Of a stretch of 64,000 nt of DNA, positions 47,069 through 54,920 are shown in pieces (the first letter of the stretch is position 1; every line of letters starts with the position of its first letter). The notes below the pieces were generated by a model. It saw only the letters and a program-made list of their open reading frames with translations, searched no databases and was not told where the DNA came from. The stretch is from Phalacrocorax aristotelis (lineage: Eukaryota; Chordata; Aves; Suliformes; Phalacrocoracidae), in NCBI RefSeq assembly GCF_949628215.1, contig NC_134277.1, positions 91,687,963 to 91,751,962 on the forward strand. Direction: 5' to 3'. A program made the position numbers and the translations under genes.

Positions 47069-48265
47069 CATTGCCGGGTGCCCCTGCCGCTGGTTTTCAT
47101 TGCGGGTCCAGGCAGGAGCGAGGCTGCGTCCCTAGTCCAAAACGGCAGATGCACACAAACAGGCGGGCGCACACGCACACACACACAGATGAGAACAGAG
47201 AGCAAGCAGCGCTTTCGGCAGCACGCACCTACCCAGCAAACGCACGCACATAAATAGAACGACACAGCCCCATCTTGTCCCTCACCTCCCGCAAACAGGA
47301 CTGCGGCTCACTGGCGAGACACGCAGGCCCCTGCACTCTCCAGCTTCACAAGACCACCCCGCTCCTGAAGCCTTCAAACATTACCACGGGGTTTAAGTTC
47401 ATCTAAAAGCCATACCCAGACCCTGAGCCCCCTTACCCTGCCCCTGGCTCATAGCTTGCCTCTTTCCAGGTGCTGCTTTTCCTCCTACTTGCCAGCTTGT
47501 CCAGCTTGAAGCTTGCTAGCGAGCGGTGCTGGTGAGGTTTGCCCGCACAGCGGGATCACCACGGCACCTGGCTCTAAACGCGTTGGCCTGCCCACGGCTG
47601 GCTCCCCATAACACACATCCACACACACAGCACAGAAAGCAAGGCCAAGCAGAAAATGATCAGAGGAAGGGTTTAATGAGAAGCTGGGGTAGACTGCAGT
47701 GGTGTGGCACAGGACTGGCAGACAAGAGCGCTGCTTCCATGAGACCCTCCCCTTTTACCCACCCTCCTAATCTTCTCACACCCGCCTTGACTCCTTCCTT
47801 CCTCTGCGCCTGTCTCTTCCCAAACGACACGCCCCCAACTGCTTTTCCCCATCAGCCCCAGTTTTGCCACATCCCTACCCAAAACTGGCGTTTCTGCTGA
47901 CGTTACCCGGCTCCCCTCAGCCTAGCACGGCATTACTGACACACCACGGGGGCCTCGCAAGGTGCCCCCAATACTCCCTTCAGCTGTACGTGAGGTTTGA
48001 CCATCTTCCCCTTAAACGTCAGCAAAGTCTGCCCACTTTCACTGCAGCCATCGGTCATTTCTGTCAGCTTCTCGCTCCACTACTTGTGTTCAGCAGTTTC
48101 TCATAGCATGACCAGCGGTTTCTCACCGTCTTTTCAGTGAGCTAAACCTCAGGGCAGGGCCTGGACATCTGCCTGCATAACACAGGAAGATGTGTTTCAA
48201 AGACAAAAACAAAGAAAGAGAAGTGCAGACACCCCAGATTATCCCAGCTGCAGTACGTGGCGGCG
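47069..48265 (-). other. FIGNL1: Region 3' of FIGNL1, including its probable 3'UTR
   Basis: This region has mixed GC content with CA-rich simple sequence (47160-47190). The FIGNL1 3'UTR should run leftward from 48265. The nearest minus-strand poly(A) hexamer I see is the variant ATTAAA (TTTAAT on plus at 47672-47677); a canonical one lies at 46523-46528. The 3' limit is undetermined. Confidence 0.45.
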
Positions 48266-50377
48266 CTAAGGAGACATTCCCGAGAAACAGGTAGGGTGCG
48301 ACGACCCACCGCAGCCAAACGTCTGGTTCCAGGTTTCGTACAGCTCCAGGTCCTTCGAGGAGACGCTGGGCCGCACCGTTCTGAAGGCACTCTCAAAGTC
48401 CAGAAAAGCAATAGGCCGCACTTGCTCTGGTGCGATGGTTGCAATGTCTGTCGCCTGGAGGCTGCGGATAGGGCCCAGAGAGGCTTCTCGGCAGAGCTGT
48501 GCCATGTCTGCCCCAGAAAATCCATTCGATTTCTTAACTATGACGTCCAGCTCCCCTTCACTTAGAGAGCAGTGCTCCTTTGACATTAGGCGGGTAACAA
48601 TCTGCTTCCTGGCCGAGGCTTCTGGAAGAGGGATGTACAGTCTCTTCACTAGTCTCCTCCGGGCAGCTTCGTCGATCTCCTGGGGCCGATTCGTTGCTCC
48701 GACCACTAGAATATGATCTTCAGAGGAGGTTGCTGCCCCATCTAACTGGACCAGAAATTCCGTTTTTATCCGTCTCGACGACTCGTGCTCCCCATCTCCA
48801 CGCTGGGACAGCAGCGAGTCGATTTCATCGATGAAAATCACTGCTGGCTGCTGACATCGTGCCACAGCGAACAGCGCACGGACCATCTTTTCCCCCTCGC
48901 CTACCCACTTGGAAGTCAGAGAGGAGGCACTGATGCTAAAAAAAGTCGCTCCCGACTGGCACGCGATGCACTTGCCTATAAGAGTCTTGCCAGTCCCAGG
49001 GGGGCCAAAGAGAAGAATTCCTTTCGGAGGACCACGTAACCCGGTGAAGATGTCTGGCCTCAGCATGGGCCAGACCACTATTTCTTTGATGGTAGCTTTA
49101 GCAAACTCAACCCCGGCAATGTCGTCCCAGCTGACAGGAGGCCCGTGGTCCATGATCTCATGCATGATGAGTTCAACCATTTTTGGCTCTATGTTTTTCA
49201 GCCGCTCATCTACAAGCGGCGGCGGATCCACCGGCCCTCTCGCATGGGGTTTACACTGCGCTTCTCCGTTCTCATTCCCGTCCTGTTTTGGAACCGGAGG
49301 AACAAACTTGCCAAACGGACCCCGAGATCTGCCTGCGCCCAGGGACTTCTTTACGCCTCCGTACGAGGCGACTGGGGCACGCTGGGGCAGGTGCTGAGAT
49401 TTCTTCTGCTGATCCACCCACAGCTGTTCTTTTGCAGTTCTAAAACCAGGAACGCTGCTCTCCTCATCTCTGTTTCTGCTCCCTGAAAGACTGCTGGTTT
49501 CGGTACCAACAGAAGCCTGGCACGGGGCAAGGCTGGGAGCCACCGCGCTGCCTTCATCAGCCAGGCCATAAAACGCTCTTCTTTTTCCAGAACTTGCGGA
49601 CCAGGCAGGTGTAGCTGACTGACCAGGAAGAGACAGATGTCGTCCATCACGACAGCTGCTCGACGGTTTCAGAGAACCGCCTCGTGCCGCTTCTTTACTT
49701 CCAAACAGCGGAGTTGCCTGGAAACCTGTAGGAAGCTGTTCCTTGAAGGAGGCTGAGGCGGCAGGACGGGCAGCCGAAGTTTCGGTCGCAGCAGGCATGC
49801 CGCTTTGAGGAGACTCTGCCGGTGAGGGCTGCCCAAGGAGATCGGGTCCCCGACCTGCGCGTTTTGCTGGGCCAGCACAGAGTTCAGTCTCTCCGGCGCC
49901 ACTGGGGACGCCGAGCTGAGGAAGACCTGGAGCGGCGGAGGCACCAAGCCCTTTATCAGCTGGGGCACAGGCATCTGCCGGTGCCACCCCAGAGCTTCGG
50001 AAATTTTTGCCAGCCTGCATCCGCTCTTGCACACGCTTTAACCCAAATACATTATCTGTTGTCAGGGCAGATTGCCACTTGTCACTGTCGTTTTGCTGGC
50101 ACTTTGCCAAAGTCAAAATGTTTTCAGCGTAGTTATTCAAGCCAGTCTCTATGTTGTCAGAGTCAATAATTGCAGAGTATTTCTCTGCATACTTTCTAAA
50201 CAGGTTGGTGGCACAGGCTTGAGAGATCTCGGAGTTTGCCCACGCGTACTGTACGCGCAGGATTTGGGCACGGTATTCATCTGCCTTCTGCCCGGGCGTG
50301 CAGGCGCCAGAGGTAACAGCAAAGTAGCTCTTCTGCCAGTCACTCAGGTGCAGCGCACTGCGGCCGGGGGTCTCCAT
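48266..50377 (-). CDS. FIGNL1: Fidgetin-like 1, AAA+ ATPase of homologous recombination
   Basis: A single uninterrupted frame encodes 703 residues, against 674 in human. The start is the ATG of [20 protein letters not shown], because the few in-frame codons before it lie upstream of a splice acceptor. Residues about 25-100 match the conserved N-terminal region ([30 protein letters not shown]). The RAD51-binding FxxA motif is at 312-315, in [15 protein letters not shown]. The ATPase domain carries Walker A GPPGTGKT at 458-465 and Walker B VIFIDEID at 513-520, followed by a Vps4-type C-terminal segment ([14 protein letters not shown]). In known orthologues the protein works with FIRRM/FLIP to dissociate RAD51 filaments in the nucleus. 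The tail of [12 protein letters not shown] after GCGG exceeds the human end by about 12 residues. Confidence 0.97.
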   Translation of the reverse strand: METPGRSALHLSDWQKSYFAVTSGACTPGQKADEYRAQILRVQYAWANSEISQACATNLFRKYAEKYSAIIDSDNIETGLNNYAENILTLAKCQQNDSDKWQSALTTDNVFGLKRVQERMQAGKNFRSSGVAPADACAPADKGLGASAAPGLPQLGVPSGAGETELCAGPAKRAGRGPDLLGQPSPAESPQSGMPAATETSAARPAASASFKEQLPTGFQATPLFGSKEAARGGSLKPSSSCRDGRHLSLPGQSATPAWSASSGKRRAFYGLADEGSAVAPSLAPCQASVGTETSSLSGSRNRDEESSVPGFRTAKEQLWVDQQKKSQHLPQRAPVASYGGVKKSLGAGRSRGPFGKFVPPVPKQDGNENGEAQCKPHARGPVDPPPLVDERLKNIEPKMVELIMHEIMDHGPPVSWDDIAGVEFAKATIKEIVVWPMLRPDIFTGLRGPPKGILLFGPPGTGKTLIGKCIACQSGATFFSISASSLTSKWVGEGEKMVRALFAVARCQQPAVIFIDEIDSLLSQRGDGEHESSRRIKTEFLVQLDGAATSSEDHILVVGATNRPQEIDEAARRRLVKRLYIPLPEASARKQIVTRLMSKEHCSLSEGELDVIVKKSNGFSGADMAQLCREASLGPIRSLQATDIATIAPEQVRPIAFLDFESAFRTVRPSVSSKDLELYETWNQTFGCGGSSHPTCFSGMSP

Positions 50378-50385
50378 CACTGACT
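50378..50385 (-). other. FIGNL1: FIGNL1 5'UTR stub and splice acceptor
   Basis: Read on the minus strand, a pyrimidine-biased stretch ends TTTCCATGTGTTTCAG and is followed by AGTCAGTG and then the ATG. This is a good acceptor 8 bases before the start codon. In other vertebrates FIGNL1 also has its whole frame in one exon after non-coding 5' exons. This site decides that translation starts at 50377 and not at the upstream in-frame ATG at 50422. Confidence 0.8.
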
Positions 50386-52593
50386 CTGAAACACATGGAA
50401 AGCACCTGCTGTTACGAAACACATTTCACAGCTATTTCCTTTGGCTGCTTCCCCCCATTTCTAAATACGCACCCAGGCAAAAACAGACATTATTTTAACT
50501 GGGAGAAATAGCACAGTGGCTCTTGCAAGCTACTCCACCAGTCTGGACACTTTACCGTTTCCAAAAAACAACCAGCTTTGTGGTGTAAAGCCATTTTGAC
50601 CGCAGTTCTCTTTTCTTCCTTGTTCAAAGAAAGAAAAGGAGGAGAGGAAAAAAAATAAAGTAAGGAAAAAGAGAGTTTGCTTCTGACCAGGGGTCTCCTG
50701 GGGAGGTAGGTAGACTGTAGAGAATGGCACCAGACGGCCAAACAAAAACTGGCCTCGCTAAACGAAGTCACCAGCGCTTTCGCTCTTACTTGACAGAACA
50801 TGGCACAGCGCAGGGGCGGACAGGCTATACGTCACTGTCAGAATGAGGACATTCATTACAGTGATGGTAACAAAAATGAAACAAGGAAGCTAATAAATAA
50901 AACTACATCCAATGCCTGCAAGGGGAGCTAAGAGTGGAATGAATAAGCCTGAAGGTAGCAAGCTTTCAGATTAAGGAAATATTTAGAGTCATAGCAAGCG
51001 TTCAAGACTATTTATTCCATTCAGAATGTACTAAAATCTCCCCATTTTATATTTCAGAGAAACAAAGCTCTCCTGTGTTTAAAGCCATGCCTGTTTCTCA
51101 GGCTTAGAAAGCAGAATTTAAATTCCTTCAGGGATTTTTTAGTTTAAGAAGTAGGAAAGATGGCATTTGGCTAGGAAGGAGCATTGTGCCAGACTTGAAA
51201 AGATACACTCACGTTTACGATGTATTTTCAGTTGGACTAGATGACAGTGTAGATCCCTTCCAACTGAAATATTCCGTTCTATTCCAGTTTCAAAGAAGTC
51301 TTTCTCTGCAACGTATCACACACAGAGACATTGCTGGTTATGTCAAGAATTCACAATTTCAGAAGAGATGCAGGCGCAAGCCAGTTAATGTATGCGTACA
51401 TATATTACACATAGACTGTGTGTATATATGTAGGTGTAACACACAAGACAGAGCTGAAGGAAGATGGGGCAGGGCAAGGCGGTCCCTCTCTAGTTCCTTC
51501 CAAGAAGTCTTGCATCAGCGCAATCCCATTATGGCAGCAGGGGTTACGCACATAGAAACAATAGGGAGATAAATCATTTCAGTTTGCATTTTCTTGGACT
51601 TTGGCCCAACTTTGTAGAGCTGTTTAGAAAAAAAGTCAAAACATCTTTTACCCACAAATCCAGGGCCTTTACAGGGGAAGCCCATTTAAAAAACCAATAC
51701 AAAATTAAGATTTCTTCTGAAAAATCACGGCCAACTTTTGCACCGTGAGGAGCCTAACTTGCACCTACGGGATGCCCACCACAAGCCACGCCCACCACAA
51801 CCCACCCGCGGCTGGGCGGGAGCTGGGGGGCTGCAGCCTTCTGTTTCTTTTCTCTGGGCAGCGACTAAACAACGCACGAAATAACTGTCCCCGTGTGCAC
51901 AACCTTTCCGTAACTGTTGAATCGAAGACATCACCTGAAACACAAAAGCTAAGTTCAGAAGAAGCTTAGCAGCAGGCATTTGCTCCCATGGAATAGCCAC
52001 AGATTTACGTCACTCAGAACATAAAATCTCAAGATCGCCACCGCCGCCTAAGGATTTAGTGACCATCCTCACGGCCCTGAGGGAAGGTCCTAACAAGCGG
52101 CAGCCAGTGTAAAAGGCCAGTTCGATTTTTTTCTCCTTAAGCACCTTCTAACGCACGTTCTCTCCCCAGCCGGGGCCCCGTCAGGTGCCCTCATCGCTGC
52201 GCTGCTTCCCGGCAAGAGCCGGCCAAAGGCGCGCTCGGACGGCCAGCCCTCCCCCATCAGCCCAGCCCGTTCGGGGCGCGCCCGTGGGCACCGCACCCCC
52301 ACACGCGCCCCCCACCCCGGGGACTGATCACAGCGCGGCCGGCGACGAACTCCCGCGCGCGGCGCCCGGCCCCAGCCGGGGGGGCGGTACGTGACGCCCC
52401 GACCCACCCGCGGGTGCCATCGCGCCCGGACCCACCCGAGCCCGGGAAAGCCCGCTGGCCGCGGGCACGGCAGCGCGGCGGGCAGCACGCCGGCCGCCCA
52501 GGCGAGGCGAGGCGCGGACCCCGGCGGCTGCTGAGCCCGCACACGCCGGCGCGGCTCCGCCGGCGCTGGGCCCCGCAGCCCCGGAGCCCTCAC
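50386..52593 (-). other. FIGNL1: FIGNL1 5' intron (inferred)
   Basis: This sequence lies between the coding-exon acceptor and the CpG island. It contains a short CR1 tail (51231-51287), TA/TG-rich simple sequence near 51400, and no recognised protein. The 5' boundary is set by a candidate donor (GCCG followed by GTGAGGG on minus) at 52593; another strong candidate is GTAAGC at 53053. Confidence 0.5.
51231..51287 (+). mobile_element. CR1 LINE 3'-end stub
   Basis: GTTGGACTAGATGACAGTGT, then GATCCCTTCCAACTGAAAT and CCGTTCTATTCC, correspond to the last 60 or so bases of the avian CR1 consensus (TTGGACTAGATGA, CCCTTCCAAC, ATTCTAT). It is a very short, decayed copy in the FIGNL1 5' intron. Confidence 0.75.
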
Positions 52594-52712
52594 CGGCACG
52601 GCCTCCAGCAGGCCGCCCCACCCCGCCGCGCCGGGGCGGGGAAGCCGCGACCAGAGTCCCGAGGCTTCCCCCGCGGCCCTCGCCCGCGGAAGAGGCCGGG
52701 CCGGGACAGGAC

Positions 52713-52740
52713 AGGCCGGGCCGGGCCGGGCCGGGCCGCC
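52713..52740. repeat. (GGGCC)n pentamer repeat
   Basis: Several tandem GGCCG units (CCGGGCCGGGCCGGGCCGGG) lie within the FIGNL1 CpG island. Confidence 0.85.
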
Positions 52741-52872
52741 CGTGCGGGACCAGCCGCGGAGGCGCAGCGGGGGGCCAGAGGCGCGCGACGGTCGCCAACC
52801 GCCTCCGCCCAGCGCGCGCCCCTCGCCGGCGACCGGCGACCGCCCACCGCGCCCACCGCACCCACCGGCCGC

Positions 52873-52905
52873 AGCCGCCTCGGATCCAGCAGCCGCCTCG
52901 GATCC
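52873..52905. repeat. 18-bp tandem duplication
   Basis: AGCCGCCTCGGATCC occurs at 52873-52887 and again at 52891-52905, a direct duplication with an 18-bp period inside the CpG island. Confidence 0.9.
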
Positions 52906-52944
52906 CGCGCCCGTTCTGCCGCAGGCACCGCCCGCTCCCGCCCA

Positions 52945-53112
52945 CCAATCGGATAACAGGGCTCTAGGAGACGCAACCAATCGCAACTCGAAAGGGCGGG
53001 CCGAGCGGGAGGCGGGAGGGCTCGCTGAGCCACCGTCACCCGCTCAGGCTTACCGGGGCAGGCGAGCCTTCCTGCTCCCTATTGGCTGCGCCTCAGGCGC
53101 CTGCCCTCCAAT
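52945..53112. promoter_or_regulatory. FIGNL1: Cluster of four CCAAT boxes (NF-Y type)
   Basis: CCAATC occurs at 52945, CCAATC at 52977, inverted ATTGGC at 53081 and CCAATAG at 53108, all within 170 bp. NF-Y commonly binds such clusters in promoters of replication and repair genes, which suits FIGNL1. The start site would then lie somewhat to the left, at about 52.7-52.9 kb. Confidence 0.6.
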
Positions 53113-53210
53113 AGGCGCGGGATCCGTGCCTTTGGAGGCGGGACGGCCTCGTTCCGCCCCGCCCCGCCCGCCGCTCGCGGGCAACGCCGCGTCCTGCCGA
53201 GTTCCCCGGG

Positions 53211-53248
53211 CCCCGCCCCCCCACCCCACCCCCCCCCACCCCCCCCCA
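53211..53248 (-). repeat. C-tract; G-quadruplex potential on the minus strand
   Basis: Nearly pure C runs (CCCCGCCCCCCCACCCCACC and onward) at the right edge of the CpG island give at least four long G runs on the minus strand, upstream of the presumed FIGNL1 start. Confidence 0.8.
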
Positions 53249-53806
53249 GCGGAGCCGCAGCGTCCGTGTCCTCGTGCCCGCCCGTCCGTCCGTCCCCGGG
53301 CCCCTCGCGTCGTCCCGTCCCCCCACTCGATGGCCCCCGCCTTGGCCCTGTGCGTCGTGTCCGTCTGGTGTAACTGACTGAAGGGTTAAACTTGCAGCTT
53401 GAGCCGTTATTTACCCAAACGCACATCCTGAGAAATACAAACGACTCCATGAGCCAAGCTGTGAGAGGAGTTCAAGGTTCACGAGCTGAGAAACCTCAAG
53501 GACCGGTAACAGAAAGAAACACCCTCCCGCAAGGAAGATCGAGGGGTGCCACGACCATGAAGCAACAACAGCAGCGAGAGCCCCAGTAACTGGGGGAAAG
53601 GCAATTGCGGCAGGGGGACGTTGCGGCCGCCGACTCCATTGCGGGACGAAAGGAGCACCCCCCGACTCCTCTTGAGCGTCTGCAGTGAGTTAAAATCACA
53701 CCGTAGCTTTCAACTTAAGCGAAGAAAATACAGGCCACGGGAAGCAGAGGTTGCTCGGTCAGGCCAATGATTATGGATTAGGTAGGCGTGGTGGTTAACT
53801 GTCACA

Positions 53807-53812
53807 TATAAA
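53807..53812 (+). promoter_or_regulatory. LTR TATA box
   Basis: TATAAA lies 43 bp after a CCAAT box and 71 bp before the LTR poly(A) signal, the usual U3-R layout of a short-R retroviral LTR. Confidence 0.7.
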
Positions 53813-53877
53813 CGTCAAAAAGGAATTACGGTAGGCGCGCATGCGAGGCGGAAAGATCCCCCAGGCACCCGGCGCCG

Positions 53878-53883
53878 AATAAA
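53878..53883 (+). promoter_or_regulatory. LTR poly(A) signal
   Basis: AATAAA is in the R region, followed by a GT/T-rich element (GGGTTTTTGGTG) near the LTR end. Confidence 0.75.
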
Positions 53884-53944
53884 GCATGCCTGCTCTTCAA
53901 TGCCCAGTGTTAAGGAGTTTTATTCTGGGTTTTTGGTGACAATT

Positions 53945-53962
53945 TGGCGACCCAGGTGGGAC
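53945..53962 (+). other. Retroviral primer-binding site
   Basis: TGGCGACCCAGGTGGGAC lies three bases after the LTR. TGG pairs with the tRNA 3' CCA end. The complement contains CCCACCTGGG, similar to the 3' part of a vertebrate arginine tRNA (CCU anticodon), but the fit recalled from memory is imperfect, so the primer assignment is tentative. Confidence 0.6.
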
Positions 53963-54169
53963 ACTTTGTCCAAAGCTCGACGGATCCACAGGATCGAGAG
54001 GACTCCGGTGCCACCGAAGGTTTTTCGGGGAGATCCTCCGATCCCCTGGTTCCGTGGGTTCAGGGCAATACCCCTGGGATTTCTTAAGGTATTACTGAGG
54101 ACACACCCATAAGTCGGGAGAGTAATCTCCCGCCGGACTGGGCTCTAAAGGGATACAAAAGGAGAACAC

Positions 54170-54300
54170 GGGTAAGGGAAGGCTTGTTTGCACGCAGTTA
54201 CAGGGACGCCCGGAGTGCCAGCCGTAAGGGTAAGGGAAGGCTTGTTTGCATGAAGTGCCAGCCGTAAGGGGTTGTTTGCACGTGGTATCAGCCATACGGG
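54170..54300 (+). repeat. Imperfect tandem repeats in the retroviral leader
   Basis: GGGTAAGGGAAGGCTTGTTT occurs at 54170 and again at 54228. GTGCCAGCCGTAAGGG occurs twice, and a third degenerate unit has GTTTGCACGTGGTATCAGCC. Units of roughly 30-58 bp sit between the primer-binding site and gag. Confidence 0.8.
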
Positions 54301-54366
54301 GGGGTGAGCGTGTGTGTTTTGTGTTGTGTGTTGATCGATCAATCAAGGGTGCTACTCTGTTATAAT

Positions 54367-54920
54367 ATGGGATCTGGGCAGTCCTCGGAGGAATTTTTAA
54401 AAAAACACCTTTGGGATGTTTATTGAAACACCAGAGGGATGGGGTTGTGGGGATTGGCTCTCTTACAAGGAAACAGTTAATTGAATGTTGTAGTCATTGG
54501 TGGCAGGTGTATGTTTTGGAAGATCAAGAGAAATGGCCTAAGAATGGAACTCTGCAGTATAATACTGTATTGCAACTAATGTTGTTTTGCTGGCACGTGG
54601 GGAAAGGGGATGAAGTACCGTACGTTGGTTTGTTCTTTGCATTGTGAGATCCCCCGGAGTGGCGGAAGGATTGCTATTTAGTGCCAAGTGACCGTATGGT
54701 TTTAGCTTTAGAAAAGGGTCAAGGAAAAAGGCCTAAGAGGTGTTGTTCAGCTTGTAGCACTGGGAAGCGTTGCATCAAGTATGGGAGAGCAGAGGAGGAA
54801 GATGTAGAGCTTTTGGTGGCCCCAAGGCAAAGGAAGCCAGAGTTGCCACAGCGAGAGAGGGGTAGAAGGAGGGAGGACGAGTCAAGTTCAGAGGCCATGT
54901 GCCGACAGTACGTGTGCTGA
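54367..54920 (+). pseudogene. Broken gag remnant of the endogenous retrovirus
   Basis: An ATG at 54367 opens MGSGQSSEEF, a plausible N-myristoylation start for a matrix protein. The frame then breaks at a run of seven A (54399-54405), so matrix-like sequence continues in another register. That part includes GSLTRKQLIECCSHWWQVY and EKWPKNGTLQYNTVLQLM, typical of gammaretroviral-type matrix domains. A TGA at 54645-54647 interrupts this second register, after which the same register stays open to a TGA at 54918-54920 through a basic, glutamate-rich stretch. Capsid and nucleocapsid are absent. With a frameshift, a stop and a truncation, it cannot encode Gag. Confidence 0.82.

Larger units (their letters stand above)
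52140..53340 (-). promoter_or_regulatory. FIGNL1: CpG-island promoter of FIGNL1
   Basis: About 1.2 kb of very GC-rich, CpG-dense DNA lies upstream of the FIGNL1 coding exon. It contains GC boxes (CCCGCCC, GGGCGGG), four CCAAT motifs and no TATA box, as expected for a housekeeping-type promoter. Candidate minus-strand donors inside it (exon ends at 52594 or 53054) would splice to the acceptor at 50385. Such promoters are often bidirectional, but I see no plus-strand gene to the right except retroviral sequence. Large open frames here on both strands are a product of GC content. Confidence 0.82.
53369..53941 (+). repeat. Retroviral LTR
   Basis: This 573-bp unit begins TGTAACTGACTG and ends GGTGACA, with TGT...ACA terminal inverted ends. 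Promoter elements appear in order: CCAAT at 53764, TATAAA at 53807, then the AATAAA poly(A) signal at 53878 followed by a GT-rich end. The primer-binding site follows after three bases. All signals look intact, so the LTR may retain promoter activity to the right. Confidence 0.85.
53369..54920 (+). mobile_element. Endogenous retrovirus remnant: LTR, leader, partial gag
   Basis: A complete 5' LTR, a primer-binding site, a repeat-bearing leader and the start of gag lie in normal retroviral order. After about 54920 retroviral similarity stops. No pro, pol or env was recognised and no second LTR was found in the window. The copy is therefore 3'-truncated. The gag remnant resembles the matrix region of class I (gammaretrovirus-like) elements. 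The insertion is antisense to FIGNL1 and DDC and begins about 30 bp beyond the FIGNL1 CpG island. No target-site duplication can be defined without the right end. Confidence 0.85.

Noticed and set aside
48266-50422. 718-codon version of FIGNL1 starting at 50422
   Set aside because: Its first 15 codons lie upstream of a good splice acceptor, and family alignment starts at the second ATG (50377).
52090-52986. 298-codon open frame on the minus strand in the CpG island, and overlapping frames of 100-211 codons
   Set aside because: Stop codons are rare in DNA this GC-rich. Long frames occur in several registers on both strands, and the translations are low-complexity R/G/A/P.
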